Shown: positions 45,241 through 57,602, counted from the stretch's first letter. The stretch: 64,000 nt of DNA from Tetracentron sinense (GCA_015143295.1 CM026551.1:16665827-16729826); one strand, 5' to 3'. Notes: generated from the letters alone by a model not told the origin. Made by a program: numbers and translations.

Positions 45241-46260
45241 AACAACTTTTACCCATGGAAATGACTCTTGGGCCTTTATGGGGCAAATATCGATGGAGGG
45301 AGTTGCAATGATCAGAACTAGTTAGTCGTAGTAGGTTCACCAATGGAGAGAGAATGGTTTTCCTCTCGTGGACATTTTGGGAAATAATGGTGAAATCTAG
45401 TAAAACGACAATCCAAATAAAAGAGCTAAGTACCAAGCAAGGTGTTGGCAGCAACACAAGGTGTGACACCTTATTCAAATGAGATCTAACGCATGGGTTT
45501 TTAGTAGGTAATATAATGAGTTGTTTTGGGTAGATGGCACACTATAGTTGGTTTCACATAGGTGTGTCAAGGGCCGGGCTACAAAAACCTCTTGTAAGTG
45601 GGTTGTGCCTATTAAAAAAATTACAAAATGCATGGTCAAGCCCAGCCCATTAACTCCCCTAGGTCCACACCAAATGTTCTACATATGATCCATATTATTC
45701 CAAGATGGCAGTGGTATTTGGGATGCTTGATTGCAATCTTAGGAGTTCACATGAGCAGTAGAAGGCTTCCTCAGCTACTCAGCTTCAAAAGCAAGCACAA
45801 CCTAGCTACCATATCACCACTTAAGGCTGCCACATCAGCAATTAGTGCAAGATTGGAATACCTAACCCTATCTCTAATAGGGGAAAAAAAAGTAAGGTAT
45901 TTTGACCCTAACCCTAATAGCTGAAGTAGCACACTATCCTTGCCTCTGCAGCTGTCATGTTGCAAAAGCATTCTACTACTGATCTGAACTATCTACTTCC
46001 TTCTATTATTATTACTATTATTTGGTAAGTATCTATTCTAGGTTAGTGCTTATTTTTGCCAAGTCACAAAAAAAGTTTCTAATTTTTCACGTACAACAAA
46101 TAGGTTTTAGTAGGGGACTGCCCGAAAGTGGTTATAGGCTCAACCTATTGTGGGTCTTGGTTATCAAGTGCATTGAATAGCCCAAACATGTTAAGCCTAA
46201 GCTTATTCTAGGATGCATTAAATAGAAGGGGTGGTCATTTTAAGTACTAATAAAAAAAAA
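45241..46260. other. Intergenic DNA, nothing recognised
   Basis: A possible short repeat with GGGCCGGGC and AAGCCCAGCCC lies at about 45560-45662. No gene. ACCCTAACCCTAA at about 45905 is two telomere-like units only, not an array. Confidence 0.35.
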
Positions 46261-46264
46261 AGTA

Positions 46265-46583
46265 AGAAAAAACCAGCCATCGGAAATATTTCCATCACTA
46301 TAGTTGTTATTGTCATTAATAGGAGTTATCGTCGCTACTGCCTTACAATTAACTGTAAGTTTTTGACTATTTAATGAATGAATATGTTATCTATAGCGAC
46401 AGAAAAAAAATTGTCGCTACGTGAGTGACGGATTGAAATTACTGTCGCTAATACCTTTAGCCATGGTGGTATTTCCCACGGAAGGGTGATAATTTATTTT
46501 TTGATGGTAATGGCAATAGCGACGGTAATATGAACAATAGAGACGGTTTATGACCATCGCTAAAAGTGATATTTCTTGTAGTG
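46265..46583. mobile_element. CACTA (En/Spm) element right terminus
   Basis: It ends ATTTCTTGTAGTG, the reverse of the CACTACAAGAAAT end of plant CACTA elements. Subterminal GTCGCTA, TAGCGACGG and CCATCGCTAAAAG repeats in both orientations support this. The left end was not found, so the left coordinate is approximate. Confidence 0.65.
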
Positions 46584-46622
46584 GTTAATGATGCCTATGA
46601 TCAACTAGAGATTATTAGCAAT

Positions 46623-47192
46623 GATGCTCTCAATCTTCTTCGAATTTGATGCACAAATAGATGGAATAGCAGCAAATAGCATCGTCATTTCCTCCATATC
46701 CATGGAACTCAATCTCATTTAGAAAACTTATCTCCATCTTTCAGGAACAAAAAGGGAAAAGATTTAGGAAAGGACCCTTACGGATGTGCTCGCCCAGAGA
46801 GAAAGGCCCTGACCCTGGAGTGTGCTTCTATCGCCCAAGCAATCGAAGGGCTGCAGATGAGCTATCAAGTCGTACATTTCTCCCGAAAGTGAGGACAATA
46901 CCCCGGATATCCTCATAGGTGTCAGGTTTACCAGGGTAAGGTAACTATGAAATCCTAGTTAGCGGATTTCCCTCCTTCCATGGCATCTTGCTTTCCTGGG
47001 TAACTATTCTAAGACGAAACCCCTCGGTTTTCTTCTTAAAGTAAGCTTTCCTTTCCGGTTAGAGGCATCTCATGCCAATTTAAATTATTTAGAGAAAAGG
47101 GAAAGAACAATGATGCTCAAATGTCTCTCTTTTCTTCTATCGATCGAATAGATAATTTAGAGAGACAAGAAAGAGTTTAAATTTAGAGAAAT
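46623..47192. other. Unusual GC-richer segment between two direct repeats
   Basis: The segment includes GAGAGAAAGGCCCTGACCCT, GATATCCTCATAGGTGTCAG and CTTTCCTTTCCGGTTAGAGG, in a style seen in plant mitochondrial non-coding DNA. It is bounded by direct copies of GATCAACTAGAGATTATT (about 46597-46614 and 47203-47220). Mitochondrial origin is a weak guess. Confidence 0.3.
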
Positions 47193-47324
47193 TTTGACGC
47201 CTCTGATCAACTAGAGATTATTGCTATAATCCCCACAGAAATGGATCCCAGACATTACTACCAAATCCGTAACCAGAAAATGACACTGCACTGAAAGCTT
47301 TAGTACCAGACCATCACTAGCTCG

Positions 47325-48294
47325 TATTAGGAAATATCCTATTGTAATAAAGTGAATGAGATACACTGTATCATTATTAGTGTATCTCTTCACAATTAGA
47401 TAGTATCAATTAAATTTGAATTTAGGATTTGATTAGGTATGATTAGATTAGGATTATCTTTGAGAGATCTTTCTATATTAGGAGTCTTGGCATGAAACAT
47501 CTATTTAAACCCTTTATGGGGTCATTGTAAATCATTCAAGAATTCTCAATAAATTCATTCACTTTATGGTATCAAAGCGGGCGATCTGCCTGTATTGATT
47601 TTTTTTTTCCCTTTTATTACGTGTTTCCGGCGGGCGGCATTGCCGCCGCCCGTCGGGACTGAAGTTTCTCTATTCTCTTTCTTATTTTTTTTGTCATCAA
47701 AGCCAACATAGATGTTAGCATGGTTGGTCTAGTTTTTTTTTTTTTATTCCTCTTTGATGGTTGTTGTAATAAATGTATTTCCTTTTATTTTATTGAAGAC
47801 CTCTCTAATGAGAGTTTTTCTTCACATTGCAAATCAATCTTCGGGTGCTTTGGGAAGACGATCATGACAGCTTGATCTAGTGGGCTACCGGCTCCGACAG
47901 ACTCATAAATATGAGCGGGATGCGACAGAGATAGACTTCACAGACTGGCGGTGACTACCAAGCACGGATGTTTTAGCTCTTCATGCACAAAGGGAGTACT
48001 CAAGTTGCGCAAACCCATGAAGATTTTCAATCCACATGTGTTTGAGGGGGAATATTAGGAAATATCCTATTGTAATAAAGTGAATGAGATACACTGTATC
48101 ATTATTAGTGTATCTCTTCACAATTAGATAGTATCAATTAAATTTGAATTTAGGATTTGATTAGGTATGATTAGATTAGGATTATCTTTGAGAGATCTTT
48201 CTATATTAGGAGTCTTGGCATGAAACATCTATTTAAACCCTTTATGGGGTCATTGTAAATCATTCAAGAATTCTCAATAAATTCATTCACTTTA
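47325..48294 (+). mobile_element. TRIM (miniature LTR retrotransposon), complete and young
   Basis: Two LTRs of 242 bp, 47325-47566 and 48053-48294, look identical by eye. An exact 5-bp target duplication GCTCG flanks the element (47320-47324, 48295-48299). Directly after the left LTR is TGGTATCAAAGCGG, a primer-binding site complementary to initiator tRNA-Met. Directly before the right LTR is the purine tract TTGAGGGGGAA. The 486-bp interior has no gag or pol, so the 970-bp element depends on proteins in trans. The LTRs begin TATTAGG and end CACTTTA rather than TG...CA. Confidence 0.95.
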
Positions 48295-48603
48295 GCTCGA
48301 ACCCTAATCTTCATCGAATTTGCAGGATGATTTTCTTCTCCTTCCCTTGGCCACCACTGTCCACTGTTCTGCCATTGCAGCTTCAATCACATGCACATTC
48401 ATGAAATGAAAGTATCAATCGCATGGAATTTTTTCCCCACAAACCATGAAAAATTTCTTACCTAAATCTCTTTTTTTTTTTTGTGTTGAAGAGGTAATCT
48501 AAAAAGTCCTATATATACTGAACTGTATTTTACACACCAATGCCACCCTATAGTCTCTATTCCTTGATCAAGAAGCACAAATCAATCACAGTTATTTCTC
48601 CTC

Positions 48604-49181
48604 TTACGGCGATGACCTTTGTCCGAGTCTAAGCTCTAGGTCTAGCTCTTCAATGACCGGTTCCTTGTTATAGCCATTGTTATTGTTATCTTCACCCTTA
48701 TTGTCATCAATAGACACTGAAGGTTCGACTTTGTCAGAGTGATACAGAGAAGCATGGATGGTTGTCGCCACTGGGAAATCATTTGAGGGTGGGCAAGATG
48801 ATATTAAGTTGTTAGTATAGGGTGATGGTGATTCCATACACTGACATAGATGTGTAAACACTAGTGCTTGTGTGAGTTAAAGGGTAAAGAAGGCACAAGG
48901 CACCATTGGTGACAAGTACTTGAGTTGGGCTGATTAGAGTCGACGAGGAAGAAGAAGAGGAAATGGGGTCGGCTGTCACAGATAGCAATTGACGGAGTCT
49001 AGCACGTTCTTGGCGGTACAAAAGGTGCAAGTGTAGGAGCGAGGAGGCCATGTCGTGCCCATAATGTTACCAGTATCTTTTGCAAAGGCACGTAGCTCCC
49101 ATGAGTCGTCTTCCGGGAGCCATCGGTCATGCTAAGGTTTTGTTGTTGTTGGGCCTGAGCATGTTTCTGCTCTGCAGTCAT
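48604..49181 (-). pseudogene. SUPERMAN-like C2H2 zinc-finger repressor pseudogene
   Basis: Read on the minus strand from ATG at 49181. After a Gln-rich start, a second frame gives [30 protein letters not shown], the block preceding the single zinc finger of SUP/RBE-like factors. A third frame gives [10 protein letters not shown]. Between CTFC and ERARLRQ the finger helix with QALGGH and both zinc-binding His is missing, about 50 bp deleted. A one-base loss in the AAGACGAC stretch separates the first two frames. The final frame (to 48604) ends DLELRLGQRSS, a clear DLELRL EAR repression motif. Such proteins are nuclear repressors in flower and leaf development; this copy cannot bind DNA through the finger. 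Confidence 0.8.
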
Positions 49182-49606
49182 GGTTCTTGTAGCATATAAA
49201 GCAATATTATAGATATACTATGGATTGAATTGGAGGAGAGGGCTTAAATACAAGGGGATGGGTTTTTGGGGAGGAGAAGACAAAAAACGGTGGCACCGAT
49301 TATATCACCAAGGTTTGAAGTAAGCAGTCACTAGCTCTCTCTCTCTCTCCATGTAAGGACACTCTTACATTGGCTTGAACGCCCATTTTAGTTACTGATT
49401 CAAATTACCCATTGTCACTCTCTCAATCTTCCAGAAAAAATAACCAAAATGAAATACTATAAGTTAAATAAAACTGATAAATCATTATTTTTTTTTGAGT
49501 AAAATTCAAAAAGTAAAGTCTCGATGCTTCATTAGATGACTGGCATACTCCATTTTAATATAATTCTTGAGAGCAAGATACTCTAGTTACCCTCATTTTT
49601 GTTGGA

Positions 49607-49770
49607 GTTCTGATGGGCAACAACTCTCACGGTTGTCCCTTTGTGTCTTACAAAAACATGGAGCCCACCTTTTTTGATCTGGAGTACTTCACTACTGTTG
49701 AATGTGAGGCCTACCTTTATTAGACACAAAGGGGCAACAACGCAACAACGAGCGTTGTTGCCCATTTGAA
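49607..49770. mobile_element. MITE with GGGCAACAAC ends
   Basis: GAGTTCTGATGGGCAACAAC on the left mirrors GTTGTTGCCCATTTGAACTC on the right. TTGTCCCTTTGTGTCT pairs with AGACACAAAGGGGCAA. 164 bp, non-coding. Target duplication not clear. Confidence 0.65.
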
Positions 49771-49979
49771 CTCTTTATGAGTTACCCTCATGGAAGTGTT
49801 AGTACTCATCCTATCAACTATTAATCACCATCGATCAAGTAAAATCAGAATACTTTTTTAGTGGCCTCACATTTAAAAGATATTTGACCTTTTTATTTAA
49901 GAGGTGAATAATAAAGTTGGATTACTTCTTTTTTTTTATAAAAAAAAATTGATGTTTAGCTATCGAATTAGTTGTTCAA

Positions 49980-50130
49980 GACACCTCTTGGTTGCTCAAG
50001 TGGTAGGATGTGTATCGCCATAGGGTATGGATTCAGTTTCAAGTCCCTTTGGGGGGTGAGATGGTTGATATGCCCATCGATTTACTAACCTTAGATAAAT
50101 CATACATTATATATGAAAAAAACATAGTTG
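49980..50130 (+). repeat. Possible SINE fragment
   Basis: TTGGTTGCTCAAGTGGTAGG is box-A-like, and GATTCAGTTTCAAGTCCC about 30 bp later is box-B-like. Sequence then runs to CTTAGATAAATCATACATT. It is not the family seen at 41943, and no second copy was found. Confidence 0.3.
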
Positions 50131-50449
50131 CTGAAGAAAAGATATGCTCCTCCACTCCCTACCTAGCTTCTTTCACCTTCAACTTAGCCATAAAGTCCCT
50201 TGACGTCCTACCAAGGACCTGGATCGAATCCCGCCTATGTTTCTCTGATAGTGGTCTGCCTAACCCCAGCTTCCTTCCAAAAAAAAAAAAAATCACTATC
50301 ACACTTTCTAATGATCATAGTTACTATCGTCCTCTTGGGGAGACATGCAATTGTTGGCTGAAGATAGTCACTTTTCCTACATCATGCTTAGTTAAGTCTA
50401 ACACACCATTCCCCCCTTCATACAGAAATCTTACTCTGTAGAGATATTG

Positions 50450-51300
50450 TAAAGAAAGGGTCACCATGAATTAAACTGTTTGGTGTATACTAAGATATGC
50501 TTTCTTTCTCTTTTCTTTTGTTCTCATGTCTGATGATGTTGGGAAAGAAATGAATAAAGCTAATATCTGTCTTATTCCTGGTTAAGAGATATTGATCTTA
50601 TCGTTTGAAAGGATATTGATCTTGATGGTTGGTATGTATAGCATATCCCTTTCCTTCACTTGGAATATACAATTCCATATAGGATTTTGGTAGCTATAGC
50701 CACCATATTGCACTTCCAAGAAGGCACGGATTTGTGGTGAGGCCCACAAGGACCCAACACAAAATCCTTGTCTTCTTCATGGAAAATGGGAGAGTGCAAT
50801 AGGAGGAGAGTGATCGAGGCTAGCACTCTCTATTGGGTATAATATGCCCGATGGGGAGGAAAAAATAGAGGCATTTTATTAAGGAGATCGGAGGAAGGTC
50901 ATGAAAAATACAATAACAAATTTTAGAAATGAACGATTTCTCTAATTTTATGAAATTGCATTGATTCATCTTGTACTATTCAACAGCATCCTTAGTTTCT
51001 TGTCATAATCCCATTTCACAACAAGCAATAAATTTGTAAATGTTCAGTGAAATCTAAAGCACATAAGACGCCTATGAGTCATGCATGCATATAATTCCTT
51101 GTAGCTGGCTCCATAGTTGATTCCCTGACAAAAGATACACTAGGTTTGGGTGGAAGAGATTATGTCAATCAAAGGATATAGGGAGAATAAGCTTTAGAGA
51201 TATGATGTTATTTCATGCTTGCAAAATAGGCTAGGAGATTCAATAAAAATCCTCCAGCGCTGTGGTAACAAGTAATGCGAAGTATATATCATTGTCACTC
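50450..51300. other. Intergenic DNA, nothing recognised
   Basis: No supported feature. Confidence 0.35.
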
Positions 51301-51317
51301 AGTTCTTTCGTTAAGAG

Positions 51318-51819
51318 TAGAGCTGCACAAAGCCTGATCGCCGTTTGTGCGGCTCGGCTCTGCTCAAGATCGGCTTGAATTTTAGGCTTGATGGGATTAA
51401 GCCGAGCTTAAAAAAAAGCTTGAAAATTTAATTAAGCCGAGCTCGGGCCAACCACTGATTGATTCGGCCCGCTCGAAGCCCGGCTCGATTGAGGCTTGGT
51501 TCAACTCGAATATTATTTAAAAAATAAACAAAAAAAAACATTATTTATATATATCATTATTATATAAATTAATAATATAAAATATTATTATTTTATTTTT
51601 AAAAAAAGTATTCAAGCTGAGCTCAAGCAAAGCCAAGCCCGGCTCGAGCTTGAATCAATTCAGGCCAGGCCGAGCCGAGCTTCGAGCCAGGCTTTTAGAT
51701 TTGGGCCGAGCTTTCAAGCTTTATTTCGGGCTGAACTGGGCTTCGGGCCTAGAACAAACCCTTTCAAGCTGAGCCGGGCTTAGCCAAGCCCGGAAAAGCC
51801 CGGCCCGAATACAACCCTA
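51318..51819. mobile_element. GAGCTCG/GGCTCGG-rich hAT-type MITE
   Basis: It begins TAGAGCTGCACAAAGCC and ends CGAATACAACCCTA, flanked by an exact 8-bp duplication GTTAAGAG (51310-51317, 51820-51827). Subterminal regions carry many GCTCGGC/GCCGAGC motifs in both orientations around an AT-rich core. No coding. Confidence 0.7.
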
Positions 51820-52202
51820 GTTAAGAGCAAGTTATAAGGTATCATGGGGTTGGACTTTGGAGGAGTACATTATTGAAATAATCTATTTTTTTAATTTTAT
51901 TATTAGATGATCTTGGATTGACATTCATTGATTCCAAAATTAAGCTAACTTTTACTTAATTTTATTAGCTTAGAAGAATTATACTTGCATAGCTCTTCAA
52001 GTGTAGAACTTCCTTGTTGATCTACATGAAGCTTGAAGACTTTTCTTCAACAGAAGTTAATGACTCTTCCAACTTTGATAATGATTGCTTTTCTTTTTCT
52101 TTTTTCTTTCAGTTTTTCTACTTTTGAAAATTTTCGAGCTCTTACTAGGGTTGGACAGTCCAAGCTAGAAGATGAGAGAAGAGATGCAAATTGTAACTTC
52201 TT

Positions 52203-52370
52203 TTTTTTTGGTAGTCGATATCATTTACTTACCTACGTCAGTTGAGTCAGCCGGTCAGAAGTTAGTTTGGGCAGTGGAGCTCTTACTGCTCGTAGCCCGG
52301 TGGATTAGATCCCCAGACGTTCACCTTGGAAGGCCACACCCCTACCACTCACGCAACTTGAGAATAGATT
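52203..52370 (-). mobile_element. SINE-like element, copy 2
   Basis: On the minus strand it has GTTGCGTGAGTGGTAGGGG (box-A-like), GGTGTGGCC, GGGGATCTAATCCACCGGG (box-B-like), GTAGGTAAATGATATCGAC and an A-run. It shares order and words with 41943-42103 and 59036-59180. Confidence 0.65.
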
Positions 52371-52379
52371 AGGGGATTT

Positions 52380-54470
52380 TCTCCTTTTGGAAAACACTCT
52401 CTTATATTATTGGGGTTGGACATAGCATCCTTGGGAAAGAAATTAAAGAGTAGTGAACGTTCAACACTATAGATAGATTTCTATTTTTGTCTTCAAATTA
52501 AAAGCTAATTCAATCTAATTAGATGTATTTTGAAACAATTAGGAAACCTCCCTAATTAATGTAGGGTTAGGGGAGACGTCTTAGAGAATTAGGATTGGGA
52601 CGTACCCAATTACGGAGGAGTTTTCCTTCTTTGGTTCTTCAACTATATATATCTAAACTAATTAGATGAGTTCTAAAACAATTGGAAGACTTTATTAATT
52701 AGTAAGATCCCTTACTCCATCCAATTCCTAATTATTAAGAGATTCATTTCTAATTCCTAATTAGACTAGGAATTCTGTCTATTGACTAACTAATTTCAAA
52801 TTAAAAAGTGAGAAGGAGAGTGGGATGCCCCACTCTTACGCACCATTGCTTTATCATATCACATATGAGAGAGAGCTTTACTATACTATATAATATTAAT
52901 AATTTATAATGCGAAATTAAATAAGAAGATTCTAGTATGTTGGATCCAAAGGGATTTCCTATATATGGTTGTAAGATTCCTATATATGGTTGTAAGATCC
53001 GGGGCTTTTTATTTTACTATTGAACTAGAAGTAGGAAACACTTTCCATAAATGATTCTATTAGGTATTTAAATCCATAGACTTCCACTAATTATAATAAT
53101 GTCTATTAACACATTATAATTGAACTCATGAAAATTGATAATTACATGTAAGTAGTTTTTATTACAAATAGATACGTGTAGTCCTTCCACCAAACAATAT
53201 AATATTACATATAAGCTTACGGGACAATATTTTATACTGTCAAGTCCCTAGCTTATTTTGAGAATTGATTCACTTGATACTTTCGTCAAACTAAACTTTA
53301 AGAAACTAAATTGAAACTCATTAGAAAAATATTATAATAACTAATTTTCTATAATTAGAAAATAATCATTTCAATAAAACTATTTTATATCAATAAACAC
53401 CAGTTGGATTTTTAAGTCTAGTCCGACAAGTACCAATTCAATATTTTACTCCATTATAACTAGAGTGGTGAAATCCTTAAATGAGTGTCCATACACTCTT
53501 CTAAATATTGTGTACATAACCCAACGAGTCTATATTTAGTTGGCTATTGGACATTGACGACTGGTTACATTAGAGTTATATAGATAGATATTTAAGTAGA
53601 TGTCAACCTCTCAAGTTAAGAAAAATCGGTCAAATGAATCTCCCTAATACAACTAGACAATATATTTTAAAGGATGTCCACTAGTCCATCATGTTCAATA
53701 CAAGTATCAACTACTCATACCAGCATTCTAGTCAAGATTGTTGGAAAGTTGTCATGAATTCTACCCGGATACATGATGACCTGTTGACGACCCCATTGAA
53801 CCGAAATTTTGACCCAATTAATAGCCTGACCCGTTTTGGGTATTTGACCCATCTTGTCTCTTATGTTGTAACTCAAATTGTATAAGATGTTTTCATTTTT
53901 ATTTTGCAAGTGTGAAGAGAGAGCCGTAAACTGGGTGTAAAGGGAAAAGAGTGTCTGAGTGATTATTTTGTAGAAATCTCATTGTTGAATAGTTAAATTG
54001 ATCATTGCTACACATGGACGTAAGTATCTTCTCGAACCACGTAAATCGTGTCTTCTCTTATGGTTTGTTCTCTATTTTTCGCTTTGTTTGATTTGTTATT
54101 TTGGATCATTTCTATTGTCTCTGCACGCTTTCACACAACAAAGAGACCCTTTTATTTGTGATTGAGATTCACCACACCATCTTATGGAACAACTTTAGGT
54201 CTCCAAGGGACTGAAAAATCATATCTCATGAAAAATCATATCTCATTTGCATTTGATTCTTAGCCAATTGAACAGTTTCCTACATGCTATCTAAGGGACA
54301 AAGTGATCTCATCCTATGAGATACTTACAATATCATACCCAATATAGAAGCAAATATGTGAAATTAATATATTTGTAAAAGTAAGAGATAAATACAAGTC
54401 CAAAATGGCTTTCGTGAGCATATATATGTCTAACAATTTTATGATGGAGCCTTCTATCAAAAGTAATAAT
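52380..54470. other. AT-rich intergenic DNA, nothing recognised
   Basis: A 20-bp unit TCCTATATATGGTTGTAAGA is duplicated at about 52968-53008. No gene is supported. Confidence 0.35.
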
Positions 54471-54487
54471 AAAACAAATCGTCAATG

Positions 54488-54950
54488 AGCGCCGTTACAA
54501 GCATCTGGAGTGATCCATGGGTTCCTTCTCTTTCTGCTTTTAAGTTATTTTCTCATGCAGACTCACAATTTTTCACCATTGAACAGATTTCGCAATTTCT
54601 CTCCAAGATCATGCAGTTTGGAATAAAGAACTACTCACATTGATCTTCTCTCCAATGGAAGTTGAAGCTATCATGATGACTCAGCCAAGCATATCTGATC
54701 TACCAGATAGATGGAGATGACATTATACAAAAAAATAATTTTTTTCCTACAAGATCAGTGTACCATTTGGTGCGCAATATTGACATTGTCAAGGAAAATG
54801 CTTCTTTTACATCGATCAGCAAATTCAGATCGTGATCCTTTATGGTGGGAGCTATGGCATTTCCCTATTCCTCCGAAACTGCAGGTGTTCTAATACCCAG
54901 AGGGCGTAAGGAGACTTTGAAGTGATAGAGAATGTTCCAAAAAAAAACTT
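54488..54950 (+). mobile_element. LINE reverse-transcriptase remnant
   Basis: The plus strand encodes AVTSIWSDPWVPSLSAFKLF, then in another frame DHAVWNKELLTLIFSPMEVE, then LWWELWHFPIPPKLQVF. These match the IWxDPWIP, WN..L...FxPxExxAI and W.L.IPPK blocks, in the right order, of plant LINE polyproteins. Frameshifts show it is dead. Confidence 0.75.
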
Positions 54951-54999
54951 ATTGAATGTGCTTTTGCCATGAACATATGGTTTAGCTCTTAGAGCATGG

Positions 55000-56600
55000 T
55001 GTTGGTGGTCTCGGCCCTAAGAGGGTCTCAGAAGCTCTATCCTCTTAATTTACTGAATATAAAGCTTCCTCCACATACAACCTATTCATTTCGAGCTGTG
55101 AAAAAATTATTATTCAAGCATGAAGAAGGAAGTCTCCACCATGGACTATAATTCTTGGTATGTCATTAATATGGGTGATTTGAAAAGCAAGATAGAAAGC
55201 AAGGTTCGAGCATGTGGTACCAAATCCAATTTAAACATTATGAATTGCTCAAAAATTTGGCACGAAAGTACAGTCACAGTAAAATGAAAGGGAAGATCTT
55301 GTTCATCTGTTACTTTCTGAAATGATCTAAATCAAATTCCATGCATATGAGTGTCACCTCTAAGAGATCGGATAAAAATTAATTGTTGATGATGCTGCTA
55401 TTTCAGATTGAAGAAAAACTGATGCATGTGTTAATGCTCGAGATCAAGAGGCTATACGTACTTGATGGCAAGGTCGACCATTTGGGCAGACAAGTGTAGA
55501 CTATGACAGAAAGGCATGATAATTATCAGGAATCGATGGTCACCAAACACTCGCTAATGTGTAACACATCTTCCCAATGAAGGAGAGCCGCCTTCATGGG
55601 GCTTCAACGATATCCCCGTGGCAATGTCCAAAGCATGAAGGGAACTATTATCACATATACAAGGTTCTTAATTTCTACTTGAATGATGGTTCGCCAAGTA
55701 TATATGGTAGAGTTAAAGGCTATACACTTGGACTTTGGGATAGTGGCAAAACACTACTTGAAGGAAATGCCCATTTCATCATGGAGTATCTAGAAGGAAG
55801 ATGAAGCAATGCAAACTCGGATATTCACATTTTGCTGGAGGATACAAAACAACTCATAGAGAAGGCTACCAAAATGTAACATTTTAGGTGATAAGGAGCT
55901 CTGATAATTTGTTTGTATATACTTGGGCTCGCTGAGACATAGAGACAGTCACGTATGATTCTAAAACATTGTTACTAATTTAATTGTACGAATTTGCCCC
56001 AAAGTTTTTTGGTCACTATTTACTTGGTTGGGCTTGAACCAACAACTTGTTAGGTCTTGACTAACTTATGCCTTGAGTTCTTTTTATCCTTTCTTTAGAC
56101 AATGATTAATTGTTTAATGAGTTACCACGGACTCCTACATTGGTAAACTAGCTCCACGGTAAGAGATCAAAATAATTGAAGTGCCATTTGGATTGGATTT
56201 TTTAGTCGATTTAATTTGCTAAAATCGATTTTGATGATATTGTGCCATTAGAATATCGTTTGGTTTGCCTGAAGAAGAAAAAATTTGACTATAAGGAAAT
56301 AAATTTCAAAAAAATTATTGTATTTTGGTACCACAAAATTGATTTTAAAGGGACTTTTAGCACCCTTTTTTGCACAATTATTTATCCCAGAAGTATATTT
56401 TATTGACCAAATCGTATTTTTTAAATAAATAAATCAAATACTTTCAACTTTTTTCAAAATTACTAAAATGTCTTTACCTTTTAAATTTACCAAAATTTCA
56501 TTACTTAGAGATTGGTTGAGATGTGTCTGTGCATTTTGTGTACACCTTAATTCATTTGGACCCAAATCATACATCGTTCAATAAGTTCTTGATTAACACA
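55000..56600. other. Intergenic DNA with one MITE end fragment
   Basis: GGTGGTCTCGGCCCTAAGAG and GGTCTCAGAAGC at about 55005-55035 is one end of the GAGACCGT family. The open frame at 55577-55804 shows no family signature. Confidence 0.35.
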
Positions 56601-56617
56601 ATTTCCAAACACATGGT

Positions 56618-56809
56618 TAGGGGTGTATCCAAACCAAGCTAGCTCGAAGTTCAGCTTGGTTTGGCTTGATCAAGCCGAGCTTGAGCTCAAAAATTAGGCT
56701 CAATCGAGCCGAGCTGATTTTTTGAGTTTGAAATAGGTTCAAGCCGAGTTCGAGCCAAGGCCAGTTTGATTCGGCTCCGCTTGAATGTTAAATAAAAATT
56801 TTAAAATAT

Positions 56810-56847
<38 letters not shown>

Positions 56848-57012
56848 TTTATTTAAAAATAATTTTTTAATAAATCAAGCCGAGCTCAATCCGAGTGAAC
56901 TAGATTCAAGTTGAGTTTTTGAGCAACTGATCAAGTCGAGCTCGAGCCTAGATTTTCATATTTCAAGCCGAGCCGAGTAGCAAGGCCAAGCTTGTCTCGA
57001 ATACACCCCCTA
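56618..57012. mobile_element. GAGCTCG-rich hAT-type MITE
   Basis: It starts TAGGGGTGTATCCAAACC and ends CGAATACACCCCCTA, with exact 8-bp duplication CACATGGT on both sides (56610-56617, 57013-57020). Subterminal AAGCCGAGCTTGAGCTC-type motifs face each other around a long AT microsatellite (about 56813-56844). Confidence 0.8.
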
Positions 57013-57116
57013 CACATGGTTGAACAAAAACTTAAGTAATTCTAAAATTCAAAATTACTTATTTCTTTTTATAATTCCTATGCGAACAAGTATAAAAGTT
57101 AAAACCCAAAGGCACA

Positions 57117-57290
57117 CATTCCCCTAGGGTTAATCCAACTTTGGTTTTTAGAAAAAATGAACTACGTGAGTGAATCATAACCGCTAAGTTAATTTGTTTT
57201 CTAAAAATCAAAGTTAGATTATTTAACCTTAGGGTTGAGTGAATCTTAATCAGAATTAATGAGTGAGTGTTAAAGAAGACAAGTGGCAAG
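57117..57290. repeat. Foldback-family MITE copy
   Basis: CTAGGGTTAATCCAACTTTG and GGTTTTTAGAAAA face TTTTCTAAAAATCAAAGTTA and GGTTGAGTGAATCTTAATC. Confidence 0.55.
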
Positions 57291-57472
57291 CGTTCCAAAA
57301 TATAACGAAATGGGTTCCAAGATGTAGGCCAAAGGCGTCATGACTCATGCCACGCATCATACCACGCATCATAGGATTATGATTTTTTTTTTTTTTTGGG
57401 TAAATTGGATTATGATTTATGTAGATGTATTACAAAATCTCGGGCAGCATCCTCACGGGGGGCATTTGGAAT

Positions 57473-57507
<35 letters not shown>

Positions 57508-57602
57508 GATATATATCTATATCTGTGTACGCCTCGTAGTTCCAGTTTGGAATTGGATTGAGGATTTGGGGGCTCCTAAGCAATATCCTAAAGGACTTTG
57601 CT

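Noticed and set aside
45026-45478. 150-codon minus-strand frame
   Set aside because: It overlaps the end of a TIR element and has no family signature or conserved pattern.
45895-45925. Telomere-like ACCCTAACCCTAA
   Set aside because: Only two units; not a telomere array or clear interstitial telomere.
50010-50441. 143-codon plus-strand frame
   Set aside because: It includes an A-run coding for poly-Lys and a possible SINE head; no protein family recognised.
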